Shown here: positions 53,830 through 64,000 of the stretch, in pieces
Layout of the letters: every line of letters starts with the position of its first letter
Position numbering within the stretch: position 1 is the first letter of the stretch
Assembly: GCA_014058105.1 (NCBI GenBank)
Contig: JACGCM010001217.1
Coordinates: 1,364,001 to 1,428,000 of the forward strand
DNA: 64,000 nucleotides
Origin: Kingdonia uniflora
Taxonomy: Eukaryota; Streptophyta; Magnoliopsida; Ranunculales; Circaeasteraceae
Reading direction: 5' to 3'
Program-made: the position numbers and the translations under genes
The notes under the pieces: generated by a model
What the model saw: the letters and a program-made list of their open reading frames with translations, nothing else
The model's database searches: none
What the model was told of the DNA's origin: nothing

Positions 53830-53880
53830 GACGCGTGTCAGAAAGAGCCATCATTTCATAAACCGAGGAAGAGTATAAAA
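53830..53880 (+). promoter_or_regulatory. E4 antisense promoter for the PF04195-like gene
   Basis: ACGCGTGTC (53831-53839), then CATCATTTCATAAACCGAGG and GAGTATAAAA (TATAAAA 53874-53880), followed by ACTCGACTCTCTCTCCCTC. E1 carries the same order on the minus strand (30316-30230), with CACGTGTC as the box. Conserved spacing (35 and 38 nt) supports promoter function. Confidence 0.65.
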
Positions 53881-53958
53881 ACTCGACTCTCTCTCCCTCA
53901 TAAATTATCTACAGTTGCAGGGAGAGAAAAAAGTGGTACAAATCTTATTGTCAAGGAG

Positions 53959-54075
53959 ATGAGACATTTGAGTACTGAGTGTGATTTGGGAAAGAGATCT
54001 TCATCAAGTGATAGAAAATTGTTAAAGAGACGACGGGATCGTTCATTTTTGAAAAGACGTCCTGGCAAAGCATAA
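53959..54075 (+). CDS. E4 short basic ORF, possible first exon
   Basis: ATG 53959 to TAA 54073-54075, 38 residues: MRHLSTECDLGKRSSSSDRK, then a strongly basic LLKRRRDRSFLKRRPGKA. It lies 79 nt after the TATA box. It may be a nuclear-signal-bearing first exon of the next gene (an acceptor ATCTGTAG lies at about 54429) or a short upstream ORF. Uncertain. Confidence 0.35.
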   Translation: MRHLSTECDLGKRSSSSDRKLLKRRRDRSFLKRRPGKA

Positions 54076-54431
54076 GATTGTTGTTCTGCGAGTATAGGTT
54101 GGTAATGTAAAACTCTGTCTATTTGATTTGTGAGTAATATGTATGATTTAGTAATCTGTATAAACGTTTTGAATATGTGGGTTTTTTTTTTAAGAATTTG
54201 ACAGTTCATTGAGAGAGGCCTGTAGTATAGGTTGTGTTATATGTGAATGTTCCCTGTATAGAAAGAAAATATGTATGTTTGAGAAGAATAGGGAATTTTG
54301 AAATAATATGTTTTTTGCTATTTTTTTTTGGGAATTAGAAAAATAAATGTGTTGACAGGGTAGAAGGTGGGCCTATTTTTACTGTTTATAGTGTAACGAT
54401 AATGATAAAATATGTCTCTGTATCTGTAGGT

Positions 54432-55150
54432 TTAGTATGCGTTCTAAACCTAGTATTCATGCTAGTAAATTTCCAGACTTATCCAATTCCGAGGAAACAT
54501 CGCCTTGGGGGACGAGTATAGTGTTATGGAGGAAATTACTAACAGTGTGGGGGCGATTATAGAGGTGGTGGGTCCTAGTAGATCTGGGGGCGTAAAAGAG
54601 AAGGGGGACAAAAAGGAGAAAGAGAAAGTCCTTGTCATATACCCAGTGGGGGTAGATGTATGGAAAGAGTACTGGAAAATAAAAAGAAATTGCAAGGAGA
54701 ATGGGGGGTTAGGTGGAGGACCAAGGTCTCTGGCTCAGAACCTATGTCTCTGGAAAAGGAGAGGAAGCAATATACTATCAAGTTCCATGTTTGGAAAATT
54801 GGAAGAAGGATAGAGGTATTAGTTAGGGGGTTAACCTCTCGTATTGCAATGGGCTTGGGTTATCAAGCCCAAGGGGAGGTTTTTTGTGTTTCTTAAATCA
54901 TGTCGCATACGGCCTTAGAATTTCGCTGACCTACTTTTAGAAAGGGGTTATGAATGTGTTACAGTGCTGCCCTGCCCAGTTGAATAGGAATGTTTATGAG
55001 ATGATGAGGGTATGTGAGGCACTGAATGAAAAATGGAGCAAATATATTGCCGTATGGCCAAGACGGACTCGCAGTAGTTCGAGGATGAGTACCTCGAGCA
55101 TACGTTCACGGTATGTGGTCAAAAATTGTTACTTGATGTTGTTTTCGAAC
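54432..55150 (+). pseudogene. E4 antisense gene: PF04195-like domain, broken
   Basis: After an acceptor-like TGTAG, the frame MRSKPSIHASKFPDLSNSEE opens. The conserved block appears across frameshifts: AYGLRISLTYF, a stop, then KGVMNVLQCCPAQLNRNVYE and VCEALNEKWSKY (about 54907-55040). It matches E2 (GLTLPLSNLAKSVMNMIGAC, PAQLN, YETLNERWAA) and E1. The domain after this point, clear in E2, is not readable here. Confidence 0.6.
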
Positions 55151-55189
55151 TAAGTGAAACTGTTGAATTGACTCCTTTTTTTATTATAC

Positions 55190-57493
55190 TAGCAGCTGTC
55201 AACGCGGCTGAAGGGGGCAAGACAATGTTTGGACAAGAAGAACAAAGAATTTGACGCTCTGACGGTATAGTTTGAGGCTCAGTCAGCTCATATAAAAGAA
55301 CTCGAGATTGACCTGCTATTGACGAGAGAGAGGAGGGCTGCAGATACTACTACAACTGTAGAAAAGTTCAGCAAATCTGACAAAGTATGACAAGCTCATG
55401 ACTGATACAGTTGCAGCGGCCTTAGTGGAAAGAAAACACTTTATCAAATCGTACTATTCTTTTGAATTGAGTGTTGATGATGTGGAGCTGACCCAGAATG
55501 GTAGATATGCCAAGATATAGTTCCCTACTAAGGTCAAGGAGGAAGAGATGGTTGGTGATGCTGCTAGTTTGCCTGAGAAAGCTCAGACCTTCCTCATAGC
55601 AGTACAGAGGCGGTCCATACTATGAAGAAAACAGTAGACCATCTGGTAGAACTTTCTGAAACAGTTCCCTCTCCGGGGAAGACGTTAAAATCTCCTTTTG
55701 AGGTAAAAATTAGCAAGCATCTTTAAACATTTTGTGGTATCCTGTCTTCTATTTTTCAGCTCGCTTAATTTGGATGTGATAGTACTCTATATAATTGTAC
55801 ATTGTTTCACTTTGAGTGATGTCTTAAAATATGTTTTTCATGAATGTTTGTATTGAAACAAGATATCTATAATCTGTGTAGGATATAGAGCATTTGAGAG
55901 AAACAAACTCTGAATTGGAGAAGTCGCTGAGCAGAACGAGGAACTCCGTGGCCCATATTCAACAGGTACTTAACAAAACTGAATATGAGAGAATGAGCAT
56001 CACATAGACAGTGTTATTGAGTTTTATGGGGGAGAAATGTCATGGGTAGAGAACTTATTTAGGAAGTTTGTAGAGGAATGTGGGAAGGATTTTGAAGTGG
56101 GAAATGCCAAGGCAGAAAACCTGTGGCTTACCCGGGATGAAGGAGAAATTATTGGTGAACAATCCCTTCCAAGGTCGTGGGAGGAGTCTTCAGAAGAGGA
56201 GCAGGTCGAGAGCCTGATACCCCGAATGCAGCGTAAACAATGTCAACAAGAGATTGTGACCTTTACCACACCGGTAGATGTACAGGCGTCAAATTGGAAG
56301 ATAGTGAGAGACAAAGTGCAGTTGTCTCATGTCCAGAAGAGTCGTAAATAAAGTACTCTTGATTTCCTTTGACCAGTCCTTCGTACTGTTTGATGATAAA
56401 TGTAATCTATTTTTGATGAAAACAGAATGATGCATCAAATTTACTCAGATACCACGTTCTTGATAGAATCTTGTCAACTGTTATATGTGCTTTATTATTA
56501 TGAAGAACTATTATAAACACAATCTGTTATGATTGGTAAAACTGACTGCTATACAAAGTCAGTACAACGTCTTACGTGCCAAGAATGAATAAATTAATGA
56601 TGAGCTAAGATCAAGTCAGGGTGCCCAAAAAAGTGCTAATGAAGCAGAAGAAAGATTGAGGGCAAAGATGTCGGAAGAACAAAATGTAGTAACCCTAGCT
56701 CAGAATAAGCTAGTCAACAAGATGTTGAATTAATGTCTGCGCGAAGCAAATTGCAGAACTGCTAGTCGTGTTAGAGGGGGAAGGAAATATTGTGAAGGAG
56801 TTACAGTTTCATGATAATATGCTTGAGGCGGAGATAAGCGACGTTCGAGCTCGAGCTCTCAAATACGAAGTATTGTGGTTGGTACTGAGATGATGGTAAA
56901 GAAGATGGAGAAGGTCTGTGCTCAACAGAATGAAGTCATAAAAAAGGATTGGAACAAAATATGCGAGCTAAAGCAGATTGTGCAAACACGGCATCTGGAT
57001 ATCTTAGAATACCAATCCGAAAATGACATACTTTGAAATGTGAATACGAAGCTAGATAAGGATTTATTGCGGCTGGAGGTATGTTACGACGTAAAGAAGG
57101 TAGAATGTGAAGGTAATAAAGCGTCAATATCTTTGATTTACCATATAGACAAATTTATGACAGTGCTAAAAGCTCGGAATGTGGATGTGTGTCGTACAAA
57201 ATGACGAGTGGACGATCGTTGTGAGCAATTGGAAACCGCACTGTAGGAAACGCAACATAAGCTGAGTGAACTCCTTCTTAGTAAACAGGTTAAAAATGAG
57301 GCAGGTGAAAGTCGTGAGGGAGAGGGAGATGGTGGCAGTAACCTCGTTCTTTACAGCAGAATTGAATCGATTGGAAGCTGAAAGTAAGAGGGCATATAAT
57401 GGTTTGATTGCCCAAGGTGTGGAATATGAGATGGAGGTAATCCGATCTGAATATTTACAACCCATGATTGCCAAAATTGGATCATTTAAATAG
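55190..57493 (+). pseudogene. E4 antisense gene: coiled-coil exons
   Basis: Charged heptad-like blocks at about 55310-55610, 55882-55966 (DIEHLRETNSELEKSLSRTR, bounded by a TGTGTAG acceptor and a GTACTT donor), 56037-56351, 56560-56720, 56800-57060 and 57266-57493. The block 56037-56351 ends SEEEQVESLIPRMQRKQCQQ, matching E1. The last block (VTSFFTAELNRLEAESKRAY, EYLQPMIAKIGSFK) matches the E1 and E2 C-terminal blocks. A probable intron is 55703-55881 (GTAAAA...GTGTAG). Several stops; reading frame as a whole not intact. Confidence 0.55.
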
Positions 57494-57769
57494 AGTATGG
57501 TTAGAGAGGGAAAAAAAATTATTGTGGGGAAAATGCTAGAATTCATGCGTCGGTGGTTATCTGGAGGTGTTGTACGGGACGCAACAAGTCCTTCTAATAT
57601 GGGTAATGATTTAAGTGATAGCTCTAGTGAAGAGTGAGGAATGTGATTATGTTGTATGTATACGAAACAAGGATAGAAATATAGATGTATGAAGAAATAG
57701 TTAAGGACGAAACAATTAACTTTACTAATCGTGTGAGGTACCAATGATAATGTATGCAAGGCAGCGTGA

Positions 57770-58100
57770 TATGTGATCGATCCGGCCAAAGTGGTAAACG
57801 ATCTGCGATGTATGAGATGATCAGTTTGGCCGAAGCAACAAGCAGTCTGTAATATATTTGGATGGTCGATTTGGCTGAAGCAACAAATAATCTGTAATGT
57901 ATTTTGATGATTGATTTGGCAGAACAAACAAACGATCTATAATCTGTGCATAGAAGTACTTGTTAGATATATTAGAAGAAGTACTATAATGTAGGACCAC
58001 CGAATACAAGTATTTCATTGGTTTATGATTGACGTATAATGAATGTGTTAGAAAGTACTTAGATGTATGTAGATCAAACATAAGTCTTTCATTGATGTGA
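57770..58100. repeat. E4 tandem repeats, about 45 bp x 4, plus a longer repeat
   Basis: Units of the type GATGATCGATTTGGCYGAAG, then CAACAAACAATCTGTAATGT start at about 57773, 57816, 57861 and 57906 (period 43-45). They are followed by two copies of AAGTMTTTCATTGRT (about 58006 and 58083) about 75 bp apart. On the pol strand the latter read AATGAAA, as in the E1 repeat unit. Confidence 0.75.
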
Positions 58101-58155
58101 GATCGTCATAAGAAATAATAGATTGATTGAAGAAAAGTACACTATGACAGATTTG

Positions 58156-59640
58156 TTATCTGCGATACAACTTCAGTTTCCTTGTATTCCAAGGATTAGG
58201 TATGTGCTCGCCATGCTCAGTGGTGAGGTTGTAGAAACCGAGGCCACTTTATTTGATAAGAACAAAAGGACCTTCCTAGTTTTTAGATAATTTCTCTGCG
58301 CTGAGTTCTTTATGATGTTTGGGAATCTCTCAGAAGACCAGATCCTTGATTTCGAACTCTCTATGATGAACGCATTTATTATAAGATCGGGCTAAAGCTT
58401 GGTGATACCTTCCCAAATTCATGATTTCTCTGTCCTGAGTCTCCTCGATACAATTCATATTACATACCAACTGGAATTCATTTTCTTTATTGGTCATGGT
58501 ATGGTCGCGAATATGGTGATGATACTGAGTAGGGATAATTGCTTCTGTACCGTAAGCCATGAGGAATGGTGTGCATCCAGTTGAAACTCAAGGTGTAGTT
58601 CAATAAGACCATAACACATGTGGTAATTCTATGGCCCAATTGCCCTTCTTTTCTGTCAAGCACTTTTTTATCCTATCTACGATAATGCGATTGGTGATTT
58701 CGGCCTTACCATTCCCTTGCGGGTAATACGGATTTGTAGGAGAATGTATGATGTTGTGTTGATTGAGGAATTCGATGACTTTGGAGCCAATAAACTGAGG
58801 TCAATTGTCGATCCTGATAATATAGGGGCAATTAAAACAGACGATAATGTTTTTCCAGATGAACTTGATGACTTCATCTTCTCGTGTGTGGCATAGAGGA
58901 ACTGCTTCTACCCACTTACTAAAGTAATCCATTGTGACTATCAGATGTTTATGTTATCCTGGTACGATAGTAAACTCGCTGACAAGGTCAAGGGCCCATC
59001 ATTTAAATGACCATACAATGTTGTTGGAATAGAGATTTAAGGCTGAAGCTCAAATTTGGGGACCATGACGTTGACAGGCATCACATTTTCTTGCAATTTT
59101 GATGGTTTGAGATTTTATTTTAGGCCAGAAGATGCCTTGGGTAAGAACTCGATTTGCTAGAGATCTTCCTGCTACGTGGGAACCGCAAGTACCTTCATGT
59201 AGTTCGTTTAGGAATTTTTGAGCTTCTTTGTGGGATAAGCATTCGAGATATGGTCCTGTGACCAAAAATCTTGTATGAGAGGCCTTTTTCCATGGTGTAG
59301 TATTTAGCATTATCAAGTATGTATCTTCTTTCAGTGGGGTCTTGAGGGAGTTCACCATCGAATTTATTTTTGGTCCCAATATACTTGAGGAAAGGTCGTC
59401 TCCAATCGTCCTCATCTTCTTTAACGCCCCCAGTATTAAGAAAATTTGAGTTTTTGATGTTAATGCTGAGGGTTGATAATACTTTAATCTCGAGATATTA
59501 AACTTCTTAACCAAGAACTCCTGTGAGAAAAACGAGGGAATCAGAATGCCTATTTTCGCCGCGCGGCAAATGTTCGATAGAAATTTTCTTAAATCTATTC
59601 ATTCTGTCAGCTACTGCAGCTGCGTAATCTATCATTTTTC
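58156..59640 (-). pseudogene. E4 integrase
   Basis: Leader: FKKISIEHLPRGENRHSDSL, a stop-interrupted stretch, then the HHCC zinc region (LHEGTCGSHVAGRSLANR, KCDACQRHG). Core: WALDLVSEF, IRIDN, a stop, PQFIG, and NGKAEITNRIIVDRIKK, with D, D and E retained. C-terminal part: TGCTPFLMAYGTEAIIPTQY, HHREFEIKDLVF, NPWNTRKLKLYRR and TAA at 58156-58158. Several stops. Confidence 0.8.
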
Positions 59641-61467
59641 CTTTCTTCTAGAATTTTTCTTTATAATGGTTTATGATGATTAAAGAATTCGTATATACAG
59701 ACAGCTCGGATACTCCAATATCTAGAGACATATCTAAATCATGAATCATTGCCTCATACTCGGCTGCAATGTTGGTAGCCTTGAAATTCAATCAGATTGC
59801 CTTTTCGATTCTACCATTAGAAGGTGTGATCAATATGATTCTGATGCCTGATCCTGCGGGTCTAGAGGATCCATTAGTTAAAAGATGTCATCCCTCTTAA
59901 GTTATCCGGTTTGCCTTTTTTTCGAGCTATTCTTCATGAATTTTTGTGCTGTCTTCTTCCTAATCAGGATCTTCTACGGGGATGTCCACAAGGAAATCTG
60001 CTATGACCTGACCCTTTTAATAATGCTTGGGTTCAAAATGGATGTCATGCTCGCCAAGAGTGGCTGACCATTGCTGCACTCTTCTAAATTTTTCTTATTT
60101 GGATAAGATTTTACGCAGGGGGTAGTTGGTCACTACTCGTACTGAATGGACTTGAAAGTACTGTCTTAATTTTTGTGATGTGTAGATGAGAGCTAGAAGT
60201 AGTTTCTCAACCTTGCTATATTAAGATTCTACGGGAGTGAGAGTTTTACTGATGAAGTAGACAGGCTTCTCGGTCTTCTCATCAAGTCGAATAAGAACAT
60301 AACTTAATGATTCTTCAGTAACTGTAAGATAAATGGTGAGTTCTTCCACTTCGCGAGGTGTACTCATCACTGGCGGTGAACCCAAGTAAAGTTTAAGTTG
60401 CTGAAATGCTGCTTCGCACTCTGTTGTCCATTCAATCTTGGGGTCCTTCTTAGGTTTATATTTTATTGTCCCCTCACACAATAAGTTGAACAACCATCGA
60501 CAGCAATTGGAAGATTTTAAAACAAAACAGTTTATTACGGTAATCTTGCCTGCTAAATTCTAGACGTCTTTCTTCATTTTTGGAGAAGGCATAAATAATA
60601 ATGCACGAATACGATCTGGATCAGCTTCAATACTTTACTTGCTGATTAAGTGGCCCAAGAATTTCCCTGGCTGGACTCAAAACTAACATTTGTCAGGGTT
60701 GAGTCTTATCTTGTAGAGACAGAGAATATCGAAAGCCGTGTGTAAATCTACAATATGGTTTTCCTTCTTAAGATTTTTCTACAACATATCTCTATATAGA
60801 CCTCCATTGTTTTTCCAAGGTGATCTCTGAACATCTGAGCCATCAATCACTAATAAGTAGCTCCAGCATTCTTCAGACCGAATGACATGACTTTATAGTT
60901 GTATAGGCCATGGTCTGCAATGAAAGCTATTTTCTCTTGATAGTCAGGTAGCATTGGTATTTCGTTGTATCCTGACGCAGTATCCATCATAGATAGGAGT
61001 TCGTGTCAAGAAGTAGAATTGAGTAGGCTATTGACGATAGGGAGTAGAAAACTATCATTTGGAGTACGTCTGTTCAAGTCTGTGAAATCCACGCACACCC
61101 TGATCTTTTAATTCTTCTTTGGTACTGCTATAATATTTTATATTCATTCTGGATAATTGGCCTTCAGGATAAAACCAACTACAATGAGTTTTTTGATTTC
61201 TTTGTTGACTTCATCTCGAAGTCTTGGTGCAAATGTCCTCTGTTTTTGTTTGACAGCTTCAGCTTTATCCTTCTAGTTGAGTTTGCGACAGTTCAAATTC
61301 GGATCAATGCCCGGTATCTCATGAAACGTCCAAGCGAAGACATTACTGTTTTCTTTGAGGAACTGAACGAGAGTATCGCGTTCTGTTGTGGGAAGATGAG
61401 TACCAATATATGTCCCACGGTTGGGTCCACTGATTTTGACGTACTCTATGGTTTCCGTGTTGGGCAA
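59641..61467 (-). pseudogene. E4 reverse transcriptase, RNase H and second RNase H
   Basis: 61467-61273 is the linker (YIGTHLPTTERDTLVQFL, FAWTFHEIPGIDPNL). RT: VCVDFTDLNRRTPNDSF, LLSMMDTASGYNEIP, VMSFGLKNAGATY. The active site reads VYI followed by a frameshift at about 60797. RNase H: open block 60493-60221 (WTTECEAAFQQLKLYLGSPP, VLIRLDEKTEKPVYFISKTL). Second RNase H at about 59900-59660: TNGSSRPAGSGIRIILITP, AAEYEAMIHDLDMSLDIG, VYTNSLIIINH (third Asp changed to Asn). Confidence 0.75.
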
Positions 61468-61559
61468 ATGTTGTCTTGTTGAGTTAACTGTATAATTATC
61501 TATAATGTTTCTTGTCGTCTTCTGTAATTGCTATGCGAGTTGATGTTTGAAAGGTTCTG

Positions 61560-62130
61560 GTCCAATGACGACAAAATTTTTGCGTGCTCGTACTAATTTT
61601 TTACTTCCTTTAATCTCGTAAGCATCACCTTCCTATTTAAAGTATAATACCAAGTGATAGGTTGAAGGAATAACGTGCATATTTTGTAACCAACAACGTC
61701 CCATTGTCCCCAGATAACAGGATTTTGTATTAATAACGTAGAAGATAACGTCAAGTGTTACTGGTCCTGTGGTGATAGGAAGTACAATCTATCTTACACG
61801 TTCCTCCTTAGATCCATTGAAGCCACATATATCAATATCGTTGGGTTGGACCTTATCGGCCAGGCCCATCTGATTGATCATACTTTGAAAAAGGAGTTTG
61901 ATAGTACTGCCGGTGTCTATCATCATCGTGTGAAGTACAATATTTTACATTTTCAACATGACCACCAAAGCATCATGGTGAGGATAGTTGACATACCAAA
62001 TGTTGCAATCATCGAAAGAAATCCCAGTTCACTGAGAGCTGGATATTAGAATTAAATGAACTTCTTTATCTTGCATGGATAAGTCGTGACATTGGCCGAC
62101 ATGTCTTTGTTTGCTCCTGTTCGACTCTTT
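61560..62130 (-). pseudogene. E4 protease region
   Basis: On the minus strand MMIDTGSTIKLLFQSMINQM at about 61925-61870 is the aspartic protease signature, followed by GLADKVQPNDIDICGFNGSK and VLPITTGPVTLDVIFYVI. Frame broken just upstream, near 61935. Confidence 0.7.
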
Positions 62131-62289
62131 GGCGATCTAAGTCTCCACAAAATGGCAGAGTAAGATGTGACACAAATGCTTTTCAGTTGCTGGTTCCTCG
62201 ACTTGCACAACTTCTGTGGGGTTTTTGTAACTCCCGTTCTTATTACTCTCCACGTCCACTATGTATTCGTGCATTCGTCCATCTATAAA

Positions 62290-63715
62290 TATATATTCTA
62301 ACAACCATTGTAAGGTAAAACATTACTCTGTCTCATGATGTCGGGCCTTATGGTAAATGCAGTATGGTTTGTTTTCAATTGGTTGAAGGTACTGTGCATG
62401 TAGAAGAATTTGTCTTTCTGTAATATAGGATAGATGTTGGTTATGGTCACATTCATCTTTGGAAGATAAGGTTTCAGCAAGTTACTCCCCTTTCGAGGTT
62501 GCTCATCGTTGGATTTGCTTCGTTTCCTGTCTCCTCCTTGATCTGTTGTCCGATTAAAATCAGAATAAGTTGATTGATCTCAACCTATTAGTATTGACTT
62601 ATGAGGTTTATGCCTGTCAGACACCATTCGTTCCAGCTCAACATATCCTTTAACCTTTTCAATCATGTCTTCCAATGCCACTAGTTTATTGAGAATGAGG
62701 TACTCCATCGCTCGGCCATCGACGAGTAAAGCGTTGGCAAAAGTGGAAATAGTAATCTTCTGGTCGAGTCGATCAACTTTTCGAGCTAACTCCTATAACT
62801 TTTTAGTAAACGTCTTGAGCTTCCCTCCTGACATCTATTTGAGGCTGAAAAGATAATATAGGTTCTCTTGTTTATCTTTGTTGTACGAGTAATTCTTGAC
62901 GAAGAGTTTACGTAACTGTTCGAAAGTTGTGATGGATCCTGCAGGCAGTGTGTGAAAGGATCGTAGGGGTTTGCCTGACAAGCTGGTAGGAAATAACTGG
63001 CATAGAATATGGTTGGACGTGGAATGTAGGCCTAGAGCGTCCTGGAACTCTTGAACGTGTTCCACTAGATCAGTTCCTTTGTACTTTCAGATCTTCAGAG
63101 TATGAAGCCCAGTGGGGACCTCACCATCTAATAGCTCCTAGGCGATCAGGCTCTTCTATAATTTGTTATGGATCCCTTTAGTCGACGTATGGGTTTCGAG
63201 CAAATCTTTGATTCACTTTTCAACATGTTTCTGAGTGACATATTATCGAGCTGCAGTGGCTGTTCGTGTGATGGGCCCTTCTCCAGGATTGTGCACACCA
63301 CTCCCTTCACTTAGACGTTCCTTTGCCAGGACACGAACTCTTCAAGGTAGATTATCAGACTGTCTGACTCCCTCCAGAGCACCATTTAATTCTTGTTGGA
63401 TCTCCTGGATCGGGATGGGCTCTATGTCCTATTGTTGATGGTTAGATTAAAGTGCACCTCCTACGTGAATGCCTTATGGAGAAGGTCTTATTCTGCCAAG
63501 AACGAAGATACGCGAACCCTCAGGTTGTACAAAATTGTATTTTGGGTGGCGACCTGCAGACAGTGCAAAACCTTTAACGCGTCTTGTACACTCATGAGTT
63601 GTTATTCCAGGGCTGCACGTCCTTTTGTTTCTGAATTCAGAGTGGCCATCAGGTTTGCTAAAGCTGCATTTTCTTCTACCTGGACGATAGGTGTGCTCTG
63701 ACCTGGAGGTGACAT
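62290..63715 (-). pseudogene. gag: E4 gag, broken
   Basis: ATG 63715 starts MSPPGQSTPIVQVEENAALA, about 50 nt after the PBS. The core is open at 63065-62835 (MEHVQEFQDALGLHSTSNHI, LPAGSITTFEQLRKLFVKNY). After a break, RKVDRLDQKITISTFANALL and LNKLVALEDMIEKVKGYVEL follow near 62800-62640. Closest in wording to E1 gag. Retrotrans_gag type. Confidence 0.75.
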
Positions 63716-63767
63716 TTTGAGAGAAAATGATTAGCAGCGTTTGAGCTAATAGGTTTGAGAACTTCAG

Positions 63768-63788
63768 TTTCCCACAGACGGTGTCAAA
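63768..63788 (-). other. E4 primer-binding site
   Basis: TTTGACACCGTCTGTGGGAA on the minus strand directly follows the 5' LTR. It differs from the other three by GAC for GGC. Confidence 0.75.
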
Positions 63789-64000
63789 TATAATAGCCTA
63801 ATTATGGGATTCAAACTTAGCCTTTACACCATATATACTCAGAATGCTCAAGCACAATAGATAACAAACAACTAGATGGTTTAGCGTGGAAATCTTTGAA
63901 TAGGTTAAAAACCACGACCTCTCTTGAAGATTTTGAGAAAGCGATGGTGATCTTATTGAGATTGCTAATCTATTACAATAAGTATTCTGAGAATGTAAGA
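63789..64000 (-). repeat. E4 5' LTR, partial (window edge)
   Basis: Starts TATAATAGCC and runs parallel to 50974-51190 to the end of the window. The remaining 540 bp or so and the right target duplication lie outside. Confidence 0.85.

Larger units (their letters stand above)
50974..64000 (-). mobile_element. Gypsy element E4 (Tat lineage), over 13 kb, cut by window edge
   Basis: Minus-strand element: 3' LTR at 50974-51728, 5' LTR from 63789 past the right edge. Same order as E2, with the antisense module on the plus strand (51964-57493) and gag-pol on the minus strand (63715-58156). Antisense sORF-A, sORF-B and the antisense promoter are closest to those of E1. Gag-pol is broken by many stops. 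Both LTRs begin TATAATAGCC (plus strand) instead of TG. Confidence 0.88.

Noticed and set aside
57166..57927. 253-codon minus-strand ORF
   Set aside because: It spans the antisense coiled-coil end and the tandem repeats of E4; composition is that of a reverse shadow frame, and no motif is shared with E1-E3 at that position.
63235..63701. Plus-strand ORFs over E4 gag
   Set aside because: Shadow frames opposite the gag N-terminus.

Overview
The window is a stretch of plant nuclear heterochromatin. It is AT-rich, has plant-type spliceosomal introns, and is filled with nested LTR retrotransposons of plant-specific families. I see no intact cellular housekeeping gene. The lineage is a flowering plant, probably a dicot, but the sequence alone does not fix the species.

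Layout. Positions 1-7200 hold decayed transposon-associated genes on the minus strand: a low-complexity Q/S/N/Y/P-rich protein, then a plant-mobile-domain (PMD/MAIN-like) gene with a clean intron. Small non-autonomous elements follow: a Tourist/Harbinger-like MITE with a TAA duplication and a fold-back element with arms of about 160 bp. From 7224 to 50682 lies one ancient Ty1/copia element, probably Sirevirus-like. Only its primer-binding site and gag can be recognised, and gag is cut into five pieces by four later insertions: a 26-kb gypsy element (E1), a 759-bp solo LTR, a 178-bp tRNA-type SINE and a 14.1-kb gypsy element (E2). E1 is itself cut inside RNase H by a 10.8-kb gypsy element (E3). 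A fourth gypsy element (E4) starts at 50974 and runs off the right edge. The target-site duplications can be read directly: ATAAG for E2, AGTGC for the solo LTR and CCTTCTGATT for the SINE are perfect; GTTGG/GTCGG for E3 and CCTAC/CATAC for E1 differ by one base. E1 and E3 are on the plus strand; E2 and E4 are on the minus strand.

All four gypsy elements share one plan, that of the Tat lineage of Ty3/gypsy: LTR, PBS of TTTGGCRCCGT type (TTTGACACCGT in E4), gag, protease, RT, RNase H, a second (archaeal-type) RNase H, integrase, then a long 3' region. In that 3' region, on the strand opposite to pol, each carries a second module transcribed toward pol. Read inward from the 3' LTR it has: a TATA box; a small ORF (sORF-A, seen in E1, E3, E4); a second small ORF with a CX4HX2CX2C motif (sORF-B, seen in E1, E2, E4); then an intron-containing gene with a putative-plant-transposon domain (PF04195-like) and a long coiled coil. 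The domain is seen in E1, E2 and E4, while E3 keeps only the coiled coil. Where pol and the antisense gene converge, each element has its own short tandem-repeat block and an AATGAAA motif 48-95 nt downstream of the pol stop.

The gag-pol genes are broken by stops and frameshifts in every element. The E2 antisense gene is the best preserved, with a 477-codon open first part. The antisense module, with its own promoters, introns and small ORFs, is the most interesting content of the window.
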